Below are positions 39,037-50,770 of a DNA stretch of 64,000 nt, piece after piece. The notes beneath the pieces are model-generated. The model was not told the DNA's origin, did not search any database, and worked only from the letters and a program-made list of their open reading frames with translations. The first letter of the stretch is position 1. Every line of letters starts with the position of its first letter. The position numbers and the translations under genes are program-made. Origin of the DNA: Corythucha ciliata (lineage: Eukaryota; Arthropoda; Insecta; Hemiptera; Tingidae); contig CM075942.1 in assembly GCA_038030265.1 (NCBI GenBank), positions 65,910,926-65,974,925 on the forward strand, in the 5' to 3' direction.

Positions 39037-42000
39037 ATGAAAATTCTTCAATGGAATGCGAGATCAGCTGTTTCCAATAAAGAGAACCTCGAATTATGTT
39101 TGCACCAAGAAAATATAGAAATAGCTCTCATCCAAGAAACCTGGTTTAAGCCAGGATCGGGAATATCATTCAAAGGCTACAACTTAATACGGAAAGACCG
39201 AAGGGACGGAAAACGTGGCGTATAGCCATATTAATTAAAAGAAACATCCCTTACGATATAATTGATGACCTTCCAAATGACGACAAGTTGATGACAGTAG
39301 GCGTCAAAATAAACTATTACAAAAAGCACCTTACAATGATCTCCGCTTACAATGTCCCCAACAACGCTATACCATCTACAGTATGGGATAATTTTTTTTT
39401 CAAACTGACCTTCCCGTTCATAGTCGCTGGCGATCTTAATTCACACCATGCGCTTTATGGATGCACCAAAACAACAGAAATGGGGAAAAACCTTGTAGAT
39501 GCACTGAACAGTTGTCAATTGATTGTTCTCAATAATGGCTCACCAACTTTGGTGAATAACGCCGCTCAGTACAACAAATCCGCAATAGACGTCACAATTG
39601 CCTCGCCTGACATTGCCTCCGATTATGACTGGCAAGTTCTTCATGACCCCATGGGCAGCAACCATCTCCCAATCAAGGTAGTCTCCGGTATCAACAGCCC
39701 CAGCCACGCAGTTAAACACAACACGAGAAAATGGAACATCGAAAAGGCGGACTGGGGAAAGTACAAAGAAAGTATGGAGCGATTTATAGCAGATACAAAC
39801 GTAACGAACAATCCCATAAACTATGAAAAATTCGTCGATTTCATTAATGCTGCGAGTGAAAAAGCCATTCCAAAAGTCACTCCCCGGTCCACGGGCGGAT
39901 TAGGCAAGATGTGGTGGAACGATCAATGCAAACAGGCAATTAATGAAAGGAAGCAGGCATTCCTAGCGTATCAGAGGAACAGTTCAGCCAATACATACTG
40001 CGAGTATAAGAAAGCAGAAGCTAAGGCTAAGAAGATAATTAGTGAGAGGAAGAAAGTAACATGGAAAACTTATTGCGAAAGCTTAAATAGACATTCTAAT
40101 ATTAATTATGTGTCGCGCACATTAAAGAAATTAAGCAATAAATCGGACCAACCTCCAACTGCAGACTCGGCCGCAAAAGAGGAATGGATAGACGAATTCA
40201 TCCAGAAACAGTGCCCTCCCCATGTTACAGTTTCCGCCTTGCATGAACCCTATATATTATTCCCAAAAATTCTGAACAACACTTCCTACAACAAACCTTT
40301 ACCTTGCAAGAATTTCACTTGGCTGTACGCCGTAAGATAAATACATCCCCGGGGTTGGACAACATTCATTATCCCATGTTGACTAACCTTCCGGAAACGG
40401 CTCAGAAACTCCTGTTGCGCATATTAAATGAAATTTGGACAACTGAAAACTATCCGAAAAGCTGGAAAGAGTATTTGGTGGTACCGGTTCTGAAAAGTAG
40501 TAAGAAACCGAATAATTATTGCTCATACCGACCCATTTCGCTTTCGTCGGTATATTAAAGACGTTCGAAAGAATGGTGAAAAATCGCTTAGAATGGCACC
40601 TGGAGTACAACAATTTACTTCCTAAAACCCAGTATGGTTTCAGGAAGGGGAAGAATATACTATATGATTGCCACACAAACCTCGTCAGCGAAATAGAAAT
40701 GGCATTTACGACAAACAAAGTGCTAATGGGACCATTCCTGGACATTGAAAGTGCGTACGACAGCGTACAGTTAAACATACTCGTTAACAAAATGCTGACA
40801 TTGGGCCTCCCACCGGCCTTCTCCAGAAAAATAATTAAACTATTGATCGAACGGAAGGTCTTCGTCCGATATGACAATAAACTTTTCGGTCCCAGGATCG
40901 CCATGGTTGGACTGCCTCAAGGCGGAATATTGTCTGGTATTTTATATGCTATATACGTCGCTGATTTAGAGAAGAAAATTATACCGGAATGTAATATAAT
41001 ACAATTTGCTGATGACTTGTGTCTATTTAGTACCCAAAAAACTAAGGACGAGTGCATTGACAAGCTATCAGTAGCATTTCGTATACTTGAACAGTGGACA
41101 AATACGAACGGGCTAGCCGTGGCACGGGAAAAATCTGTGGTCTGTATGTTCACAAGGAAAAGAACTCTTCTAATGGAAAACGAAATAGAAATAGGAGGAC
41201 ACAAAATTACATGTTCCCGGGAGGTAAAGTTCCTGGGCCTTCATCTCGACTCAAAGTTGAAGTGGACGGCCCATCTTGATAATATTATTAGGAAATCTGA
41301 GAGATACATGAATGTTCTGAAGATGATAGCGCATAGCAAGTGGGGCGCAGACCCAAAAACCTGCTTAAGTTTTTACCGAGCAACCATCCGCTCAATTACG
41401 AATTTGCCTTGGGTATCTCAAAAGCACGCCTATCGACGTGATGCAGGTCGAAACAGCAGAAATGCCTCTTAGCTTGAGAAGGAGGATCCTAACTGACAGG
41501 TATACGATGAATGTCCTATCTTTCAAACCTCAGATATCAGGTAAATTGACTCAACTGGTCGGAATGGTAGCAACATATGCATACTGTAGAAATAAACCGC
41601 GGCCTCTCATGGTCGATAGTTTCAACAGAGTATCTGAATTTAGCATGATCACGTACAGATCCTACACCTATCCCATATATACGAACATGCCTTTACCACG
41701 GTAACCGAGGAAGTAGACACTATTTGTTTGCAAAATTATAAGGATACATTACCATACACCGTTAATGCTATATTCAAACAAGATATACACAGCACAATCC
41801 CTGACCACACTTTGATATTCACAAATGCCTCGAAGAAGGGCGACCAAGTGGGGGCAGCAGTGTACGATCCACTCAATGACGTTGTCAAACAATTTAAACT
41901 AAATCAATATATGTCAAGTGCTTCAGCCGAAATAGTCGCAGTAATCGAAGCGGTAAAATACATTCGAAGTCTTTCAGCAGGAAAATATGCAGTTTTAACT

Positions 42001-42617
42001 GATTCTCAGAGCCTGGTAGAATATATGGATAATACTCAGTACAGCTCGCATTCCAATCATCTGATACTAACCTTAAAAGCAGAAGTGCTAACACGTAACA
42101 AATCACAAGAGATCAAACTAGTTTGGGTGAAGGGACACGTCGGCATCACAGAGAACGAGGCAGCAGATAGGCTGGCTCAACAAGCTGCCATTCAAGGTGT
42201 TGCAACTCCTTATAGACCTCCACCATCCGATTGCGTGACAAGACTGGAACGAAGCACGTTGACAGCATGGGAAGACCAGTACAATACCGGTACAAAAGGA
42301 CGGTTCAACAAATCACTCTTAACAAGGGTCGGTGGGCATCCTTGGTTTTATTTAGCTTCACCAGGAAGTATAGAGAGATAAAGATAATGTGCAGACTAAG
42401 ATCGGGACACGCTCTGTGCGGGGCCTGCCTGGCAAAAATTGGCAGAAGAACGTCAGAAAAATGTAGTGAGTGTCTCGAAAAGGAGGACATGAAACATATC
42501 ATACTCACATGTAAGAAGTTTGACAGGCAGAGACAAGAAATGTTCGCTCAACTATCACCAATTTTAGACCTGCCATCTGCCATTCGACTACAATTCCATC
42601 CTCCAAAATCCAGGTAA
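39037..42617 (+). pseudogene. LINE ORF2: endonuclease, RT, RNase H, Cys-rich tail, several frameshifts
   Basis: Pieces in order: endonuclease start (M-K-I-L-Q-W-N-A-R-S, A-L-I-Q-E-T-W; 39037-39225); endonuclease remainder (A-G-D-L-N-S-H-H, S-N-H-L-P; 39288-40340); RT entry (T-S-P-G-L-D-N-I-H; 40304-40558); RT core (L-P-Q-G-G-I-L-S-G and catalytic F-A-D-D-L; 40519-41472); thumb (41438-41704); RNase H (41728-42381); and a C-x-x-C...H-I-I-L-T-C tail to 42617. The first RNase H Asp reads Asn (F-T-N-A-S), and at least five frameshifts occur, so the copy is dead. RNase H places it nearer the I group than Jockey proper. Confidence 0.85.
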
Positions 42618-43097
42618 AACAACGGAACACATAATCAAATTTATCAAGGATGCGAAAATAAGAATATTAAAAAAAAAATTAACTAAAGAAAATTTTTCCT
42701 TGAATACTCACTAATTAAAACAATAAATAGCAATAAAAACATCAAAGACATCAATAAACAATAAATAAAAACATAACCATGTATTAACATCAATAACTCA
42801 GTAAAACTCGATAACACCAATAAAAATATATATACACCTATATTCAATAATAATCAACATTCAACTATTATTTAACAAATATAACATAACTAAAACCCTA
42901 ACAGTATCACTACTCAATAACAAAATCCAAGAACCCACAATGACACATATCTAGGCAATAAGAATAGTAGGAAGAAGAAGCACAACAACAACAACAACAA
43001 CAACAGCAACAACAAACACACCAACAACGTAATATCTCACATAAATGCAATGGCTGTATGGCTCAATGCCAATGCCAAGAAGAAAAAAAAAAAAAAA
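42618..43097 (+). other. LINE 3' untranslated region with (CAA)n and poly(A)
   Basis: A-rich sequence, a CAA microsatellite (42980-43015), then GGCTCAATGCCAATGCCAAGAAG and a run of A to 43097. Confidence 0.65.
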
Positions 43098-45338
43098 TGT
43101 ATTGTCCACCTCACAATTTGGATGTCGAAAAGGAAGAACAATACACGACTGTCATACTCTTTTTCTCTCTGATATTGATTTATCCTTTACTTCTAATAAA
43201 AATGTTGTTGCAGTATTTCTAGATATTGAAGGAGCATATGATAATGTAAATTTTAAAATACTGAGTAAAAAGTTGAACTCTATAGGATTACCTAACACAT
43301 TTATAAGTAATATTCTAAAACTATTCAGCGGGAGAAACGTGTTTCTCCGAATAAATAATGAAATAATCGGACCCAAGATTTCACGATCTGGACTTCCTCT
43401 CTGAGACATACTCAGTTACCTTTTCTACGCCATTTACTCAGCTGATCTGGAAAATTACTCACGCACTGAAGTAAATATTATACAATATGCCGATGATATT
43501 TGCTTATATGCGATAAATAAAAGTATACCTACATGCATAGAATCTTTGGATAACGCGATTCAGAATTTACGGGTATGGACTAACGAAAACGGAATGACTT
43601 TCTCCCCAGCAAAATCAGTAGTGTGCCCTTTCACTAGGCGAAGAAATGTTCCCCTAGAGGAAGAAATAACGTTAGGAGGATTACGTTTCTCAGTAAGAAA
43701 TAATGTTCGATTCTTGGGCTTGAATTTAGACAGAAAATTAAATTGGAAAAATCACGTACAAGACATTATCGCTAAAACAGAATTTTTTTTTAATATTTTA
43801 AAAATGATTTGTTTCATCAATTACGGGACTGACCAAGCGACTTGCCTATTATTCTACAGATCAACAATAAGAGCCATAAATGATTTCGGTTGCATTTTTT
43901 ACAGCAGAGCCAACAAAACGACAATGCAAAAGCTAGATGGATTGCAGTACAAATGTATTATACTATGTGTATGGGATATTTAAAAAGCACACCAACCAAT
44001 GTTATCTTGGCTGAGGCCCATGAACCCCCTCTTAAATTTCGCCGTAAAATTCTGTGCGATAGATATGTATTAAAAACTTCAACAACATCACCACTCATTT
44101 ATCGTAAAATTGCCCATTTGGCAACTAAAGTACTTACGCATCATTACTGGAGAAAAAAACCCACACCACTAATAATTGATAGTTTCCTTGACACATCGAC
44201 ATTTCAATCACTAATAGCTTGCTCTAGCAAACTCCCGATATTTGATAAACAAGCTTACTTAGTACCAACTCAAATACCCATTTTGTACATGCCACATAAC
44301 AAAGACGACATATCCCCAATCACAACCTTCAACGAAAAAGTAATGCCATTATTAACCAACAAACATATAATTTACACAGATGGATCTAAGAAGAATGGCA
44401 ACGTGGGAGCAGCTTACATGGATAAAACTGATAATATAAAGAGACATTACAAGCTATCCAACTATCTTCATATCTTTTGGTTGAAATAATGAATATGTTA
44501 CACAACATCACTTCCACACAGAATAAAAGAATCTCAATAATTTGGATAAAAGGTCACGCCAAAATTCCTGGAAATGACGAAGTTGATCTACTAGCAAAAA
44601 GCGGTAGCACATCAAACAATATACTCCATTATAAAATTCCAGTTAGCGACATCCACACCACTTTCACAGAATTACTGAAAGATAAATGGCAGTCTGATTT
44701 TCAAGAACAAACAAAAGGCTATTTTTATAAAACCATAAATCCCCTTATACTACCAAAACCATGGTTTCACAAATTAAACTTATCTCGAAAAAACATTAAA
44801 AACATCAATAGAATCAGATCAAATCATGGTATATGTATGTAATGAATATTTGACTAAAATAGGACGAAAAACCAGTACAACATGCAACCAGACTGACAAT
44901 CTTGAACATCAAATAATGGAATGTACAAAATACAAAATACACAGATCAAAATTTTTGAATTTACTTTATAAAAATTTAATCGCTTCATTCAACTTTTACA
45001 TAATACTCACGAATATTAGAATTACACATACAGAATTAGTTAATTTCATGAACGATAGCAATATGGAACTATAGTAACTTTACCTACGTCTCAACACCAA
45101 TGAATTTGAAATAACTTATTGAAATAAATAGCAAGATATTAAATATTAAATAATCTGATGAAATAAAATATTATTTATTCTACTCTCATATTTGAACTAC
45201 AATACATAATTTACATTGCTACATACATTCTTTATTTATTACAACCTCTTATATTACAACTATTAAAAAATAAAAACGAACATAGGCAAATGGCTCTCGT
45301 AAGCATAAGTTTGAAAAAAAAAAAAAAAAAAAAAAAAT
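43098..45338 (+). pseudogene. Older I/Jockey-like LINE: RT core to 3' end
   Basis: Starting just after the poly(A) of the inner LINE, frames encode F-G-C-R-K-G-R-T (near 43120), F-L-D-I-E-G-A-Y-D (catalytic Asp), then a stop where an S-G-L-P-x-G-D motif is damaged (43402). Q-Y-A-D-D-I-C-L (catalytic pair) follows, then the thumb, an RNase H start with Y-T-D-G-S-K (44372), W-I-K-G-H-A-K, and a C-N-Q-T...H-Q-I-M-E-C tail to 45074. The 3' end is a 23-A run at 45316-45338. Many stops and frameshifts make it a pseudogene. It probably continues 36940-37605. Confidence 0.8.
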
Positions 45339-45419
45339 TGTGACAATCTTACTATACCGAATTCACCGAGAATGACCATCGAAACCTTTTTTTCACACTA
45401 CCACTACGGAAACTGGCAC

Positions 45420-46110
45420 CCCCACACACGGATTCCAGGCCTATTCCGTAGGTAGGCCGGAAACACCAATGGATGATGGGCTATAGCTTGGCTTCGGATG
45501 ACTTCGTCAACTGAAGGAATCTGAAGTTCTGTTTGAAGTCTGCCGGTTTCGATAGTACCGGTATGCATGTACGCAAGACCTCAGTACTTTGTTTTGGAAT
45601 CTCTGTATTATGTTTCGATTGCTCTGAGAGGTACAGCCCCATAGCTGTGCTCCATACGGCTGGTTTGATGACTTGTTTGTACAGCGTTCATGAACCAATA
45701 AATTTTTCGGAATTTAAAGTTCAGCTCGAATTTCTTTTTTTGAGGTTGGCCATGCCTAAGTAGTTGGCCTCATTGGCATGCAGGATTCTGTTATTGTTGA
45801 GGTAGGCCATTACATAACTGATTCTTCGGTTTTTCAAGTCAACGTGCACCGATTTACTCTCATTCATGCGAATTCTTCATCTCGATGTCCAACCAAGGAG
45901 CTGGGAGAGAGATCACTGGAGTTTGTTAACTGACTCACACTTTTTTTCACCGACAGCTAAAATGGACGTATCATCTTCAAATGTAGCTGTTATGGTACCT
46001 CCGTTTTCAGGTAGATCACTGGTTCAGGTGGGCCAAGTATACTTCCTTGTGGAACACCAGCTTGGACTTTCTTGCGTCCGAGTAGGCATCATCTTGCTTA
46101 ATCCGAAATA
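45420..46110 (-). pseudogene. Jockey-like LINE reverse transcriptase fragment
   Basis: On the minus strand the order is P-S-W-C-S-T-R-K (degraded P-Q-G-S motif), then T-F-E-D-D-T-S-I-L-A (variant of the F-A-D-D catalytic box, with E in place of A), then R-M-N-E-S-K-S-V-H-V and Y-L-G-M near 45780. I-I-Q-R-F-Q-N-K-V-L-R (45600) closes the RT thumb. The pieces are in several frames with stops. Only the second half of RT is present. It is unrelated in orientation to the LINEs on its left. Confidence 0.65.
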
Positions 46111-46867
46111 TCTGTCTGTTGGATGAGACTTCAGCAGTTCAAAGTACTGCGCAGTAGAGGTGAGGTGTGATTTCACTGTTGGTGATTTTGTCACTGTGAC
46201 TACTCCGTCACTGTTGACTCCGGTGACGACCACATTGAAATCACCCGTTCCGACCCTCTAACGGTGACATTCCTCTTCACTAATATCGCCTCTTCATTCG
46301 TCACTTCTATCGCTTCACTGCGCTAGAGTCTCTTGAATTAAAATATTGGAGCCGTCACCCAGATCATGTGATCTTTGAATGACTCGCTCACTTATCGTTA
46401 AGACGGCAGGCGAGTGGTCCGAATTAAGGTCCTGACAATCTTCCATCAACGCATAATTCGCCGGAACGGATCAGCAGGTCTTTATTTTCGTTGTTCGGTT
46501 CCAGTGGCGCCCGATACATGGGGGCTATACCTCTCCAAGGAGTGGGTGGTCCGTGATCAAGGAGGAGATAAATAACATGGAAGTAAAAAAGAAGGAAGAA
46601 AGGGTTGTCACAACAACAACAAAAAGGATGGGAGAATCGGATCAAAAAATCATATAGTTCACTAAACATTGGACTTAATAATCGGCCATTCTTAAGACCT
46701 ATAGATGCTTTCTGCCCGCGAAATGTGAATATCGCTTCGAGAAAGTCAGCAGGAATGCTCCCGACGAAACCACAGAACCAATCCACTGGTGAGGATTAAA
46801 AAGATCTTGGAAGCTTAGGGTTGATCTGATGAAGCGGTACCCCCCTCCCCACTTGCCCTGTGATGGC
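46111..46867. other. Non-coding stretch
   Basis: No gene is supported. CAACAACAACAA at 46610 is a short microsatellite. Confidence 0.35.
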
Positions 46868-46973
46868 AAGTACGAAGGGGCGTTATAATTTCCACACGGC
46901 GCTATCCTAACACGATTAAAATGGTTGTCACGGTGAACCCGTGTTATTTTCAAAAGACGCCCCTTCGTACTTC
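46868..46973. repeat. Small inverted-repeat element, ~16-bp ends
   Basis: AAGTACGAAGGGGCGT at 46868 is mirrored exactly by ACGCCCCTTCGTACTT ending at 46973. The ~105-bp length and perfect ends suggest a tiny MITE or fold-back element. Confidence 0.55.
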
Positions 46974-48189
46974 AGCTCTGGAACGGTTCCTCATTCCTCA
47001 GACCTGAGACACGCTCCTTTTTGGCTATGTTTCCTTGGAACTTTAATTTCGTAGTAGCCGCACCCCCCCCCCACCACCACCACACCATCAATTGATTGTG
47101 CGGCTCGTTAGCCGCCCGGATACCTGCAACCGGCAACTTCAATTTATCTCGGAATTTTGCAGATGATCCACCACGACAGAAAAGGCCCCAAAACTTTGCA
47201 ATTTTGCTTAAATTAACACCCGAAGACCCAAAACTTACAATTTTGCGGACTTTCTGCGTTTCTGCCAGAAAACTCGTAATTTTGTTCAAATTAGGACCTG
47301 AATTAGCAAAACCACAAATATTGTTTCTCTGATAGTTACCATTGTTCGGCTAATCGTGTATATGGGCGTATGCCGGAGCCGGCTAGCCCAGGATCCGCAT
47401 CTTCTAAAATCTAAAATTAGCCCCGAAACTTGCATTTCCGCAAAAATTGTGCCTGGAAGGATCCAATTTTACAGATATTTGCCCCCTGAATATTGCACAC
47501 GGGCCTTCGTTAGCCTACCACGCGTAATTTCGTCGTGGCCGGCTATAGTCCGTGGGGTCCGAGTCCACAATAAACAATTGCAAACTTGTCATTTCAAGGC
47601 CCAGATCTTGCAATTTAACTGAAATAAACACCCGGATTTCGTGGGTAATCGACAGGCTATGGCCTGAGTCAAACAAAAATGGCATCGAAACTGTAATTTT
47701 GCTTTAATAGCGTTTTCCATTTACATAAGGTTCTGGGGCGATTCATTTCCACTCGTCTTCTCCATTAATAAACGTTTAAATTCAGAGAGCGCGGTCGGAC
47801 ATGAATTTCTCCATCGAGATGTTTGTTGCCAATGGGAAACGCTATTATAGTGTTAAATTTAACGTTTGCAGAAGAGGACTTCTTGACAATTCATCGATAT
47901 ACAGATAATGCTTTCAGTAAAATGAGTTTTAAACCGGCATTTGAGTGATTACAGACTAAAAGCGAGTATCGCGCCCCAGACGAATACATTTTAATTCACC
48001 AGGCAAATAAGCACGGCCAACGATGAGTTTGTTTTACTTGCCCATTCCCTGCTTGATACGGGACCTCTCCCCTGTTCAAACATTCGTAAAATAAACTCAA
48101 AATTATTTTTTATGGAGTGAAAGCTCGTACATTTAAAAAAAAACATTTTAAATTATTCACTCTATCAACATATCTCTTCTGAAAGAAGA
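46974..48189. other. Non-coding with loose AACTTGCAATTTTGC repeats
   Basis: Phrases such as AAAACTTTGCAATTTTGCTTAAATT recur irregularly at 47140-47310 and 47405-47620, in degenerate ~55-60-bp units. No gene was seen. Confidence 0.35.
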
Positions 48190-49168
48190 ATCATTGCATT
48201 GTGCCTCTTTAATCTTTAATCTGATCGCTGACGATAGAGCCTTTTCGTATTCATCAGGTTTTTTTAATGTTTTGTTCAGCGCATTTTCCTTGATTTTGAA
48301 CTTATTTTCTCGCTTCGAAACGTTGAATAGAGAGAGAAAAACATTTTCCAAAGCTCATGAATTTCAAATGGATATACTCAAAACCGTCCCATATCTTTCT
48401 TGTTATCTTCGAAAACTATTCGATCCTGGAAAAGAAATGTCATTCGAAGTTTTCAACTCTTTTTACAGTGAAAAAGTTTAATCGCGGAGTAAAAGTTGAA
48501 AACAAACAAGATGTACCAGACAAAAGACTCCTTTAATGTTAATGCATATTTGACGAAAAAATCGGTATGGCGACGGATAAAAAGCAGGTCAGGTGCCCAT
48601 CAAAAATACGTTGAAAAAAAAAGACAGGTTTTTTCGTTAAGTGAGCACTTCGCCTTTATGGGTAAACGTCGCAAAATAAGGGCAGAAAAGCGAGGTCTTT
48701 TCCTTTCTACTTTATCCACAAATAAGACACACTTGAAGAAAATATGCTGTCATCCAACCTGGACTAAGACAAGTCCCATGGTAGAGAGAAACCAAACTGA
48801 GCCGCGAAGAGGTGATCACCATTACGAGACTTCGATTTCGAGAGAGGATCCGCTGGTGGCTGCGTGTAATGCGAAGACGGCCCCATCAACACACCTACAC
48901 ATGCAATACTGGAATGTCAGCAATTCCACGCACAAAGAAAGAAAATGATGGATGAAATCACAAAAGAAAACATAATAAGGCCTGTCGAGGTTATTGGTTT
49001 TGATCCCTCGATCAGAAGGTCTCGACTAAAATTAGAAAGGCGTGATCGGGAACGACAGGAAAACCGGTGCCGACGGGGTACGAGCCCGTCGAGCAGTAGC
49101 TTGAAGGTAGAGGATGAAAAGGGTACGAGCCTTTTCTTCCTCAGGGAGTGGCCAAAGTGGTACGAGCT
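48190..49168. other. Unassigned stretch with two short orphan frames
   Basis: Open frames of 95 codons (48194-48481, +) and 150 codons (48496-48948, +, Lys/Arg-rich) have no recognisable motif or splice framework. They may be chance. Nothing else was seen before the duplicated block. Confidence 0.25.
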
Positions 49169-49667
49169 AGAGGTGGGTAAAAAAGTATCTACTTGATACT
49201 TTGTCACTGATACTTCAATGTACCTAGTAGTATCAACTGATACTGCCCGATTGAACCGAGTACTTTTAGTATCAAGTATCAATATCAACTAAGAGTTCTC
49301 CTCTCCCCACGACTGACTTTATTCCCAAGCGGAAAGCGGAGGTATTTCGCAGTCAATTGTTGTTTCTCTATCCACCGAATGATGGCACCAACAAACGGGT
49401 ACTTTTTAGCCAATGAGAGAGCATGAAGTTAGTTGACTGGGTACTTTCCAACCAATAGCAAAGCAAGATGAGTATCTGATACAATTGTACTCGCTTGTAC
49501 TTGGTTTTGTTTCCTTTCAGTCACTGTCACTAGTGCCTCGGCTCGGACTTCCAGTGACAATTGAGTAGATAACGGAGTGGGTACATATTAATCATTGTTG
49601 AGTGACGGGGGTAGAAATAACGGGCATATCAGCGTTAAGACGTAACATTTCTCCTTTTAATCAACCC

Positions 49668-49815
49668 TTAGGTGGCGAACATACTAGAGCAATACGATAT
49701 CGTTTCGACATCGCCGACGCAAATTAACAGCATCTGGGACAGATAGAAACAACTGGAAATGTGTCTGAGTGATGTAGAAACGATATCGTATCGCCATAGT
49801 ATGAACGCCGCCTTA
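49668..49815. mobile_element. MITE-like element with ~45-bp inverted ends (copy in unit 1)
   Basis: TTAGGTGGCGAACATACTAG...ACGATATCGTTTCGACATC pairs with GATGTAGAAACGATATCGTATCGCC...GAACGCCGCCTTA. The core AATACGATATCGTTTC pairs almost perfectly. A second copy lies in the other duplicate at about 51270-51417. Confidence 0.6.
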
Positions 49816-50269
49816 GATTTACTTATTTAAAAAATTGTATGTTCACGTTTGCCAATCGTTCTTTTTCTTTCGAAAATGATTTTATAAATATACCTACCTA
49901 ATGAAGATATTTGATATCAACCCAAGATGTGAAACCGTTGTACTCAAAACTAAATAATCTAGAAATCTATACTCGGATCAGCGAAAGAATGTGCATGAGT
50001 GGTGGGAGGCCATAAGCCCGATTTTTCCCTCTCTTAATGTGGTTCTCTAACTCTCCACTTTTATCAAACAACTGCAACCAATAACAGAGAGTTTTACCGA
50101 TAAAATAGGAGAGGCTCCTCTCAGGTGATGGCGTGGTAGCAGTAAGTCATGTGGGTTTAGGGAAAAGAGAGATGGTAATTTCATGCACATTCTTTCACCG
50201 ATCCGACTATAGAGTACCTGCAGCAGTTGGATTTTATTTTCATAACTTTTTGACTCCTGCATTTTATTT

Positions 50270-50744
50270 TCATAAGTAACTCACTGCTTCGTAGATGGCG
50301 AGCAGTTCCCTGTCGTAAGTGCTATAGACGGTTTGTGCTTTACTTAGTGCACGTGAGAAAAATCCGAGTGGCTGAAATTCGCTGCCGTTTTTCTGTTGGA
50401 GGACAGCTCCCAGAGCTGAGGAGCTTGCGTCGCACTGCAGGAAGAGAGGAAGATGGTCCGCTGGGTGATTAAGCTTAGTTGCGTTTGCAAGTGTGTGCTT
50501 AGTTTGTTCCCAGGCTTGCACTGTCGTTGGAGACCATGGAGCGGTGTGGCGATCATTTTTCTTGGCGCCGTGTAGCAACTCGTTGAGAGGTTTTTGTATT
50601 TCGGCGGCGTGCGAATGTTTTTGCGGTAGAAGTTTACCATTTCCTAGGAAGCGTCGGAGATCCTTGATAGCTTTAGGTTGGTGGCATTCGAGAAATCGCA
50701 CGAATTTTCTTCCAGTGGTTGAATACCTTTGGCGTTCACTTGTT
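50270..50744 (-). pseudogene. Gypsy pol fragment (RNase H start), duplicated copy
   Basis: On the minus strand the pieces read L-R-R-F-L-G, then N-E-L-L-H-G-A-K-K, L-F-L-Q-C-D-A-S-S-S-A-L-G (RNase H, first Asp) and D-R-E-L-L-A-I-Y-E-A. It is the same as 51872-52345 but carries extra indels between 50545 and 50715 that break the frame. It ends at 50744, where 26 unrelated bases precede the second duplicate. Confidence 0.75.
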
Positions 50745-50770
50745 AAGCGGGTTAGGAGGACCTTCCAAGT

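Larger units (their letters stand above)
37606..43097 (+). mobile_element. I/Jockey-like LINE with ORF1, ORF2 and poly(A)
   Basis: A nearly full-length non-LTR element: a 5' untranslated stretch with a T19 run, ORF1 (37749-39026), ORF2 in several frames (39037-42617), and a 3' region with (CAA)n at 42980-43015 and a 15-A tail ending at 43097. It interrupts an older relative on the same strand. No exact target duplication was seen; about 60 codons of the host LINE are missing at the junction. Confidence 0.75.
49169..50744. repeat. Tandem 1.6-kb duplication, first copy
   Basis: Matches 50771-52345 at an offset of ~1602 bp with only a few substitutions until ~50545, after which several one- or two-base indels occur. 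The unit starts with AGAGGTGGGTAAAAAAGTATC, which resembles a hAT-type transposon end. It includes a ~148-bp palindromic insert and ends in the first ~470 bp of a Gypsy RNase H/RT region (minus strand). Confidence 0.9.

Noticed and set aside
42980..43015. (CAA)n as a coding polyglutamine or asparagine tract
   Set aside because: It sits in the 3' untranslated region of a LINE, with no open protein context.
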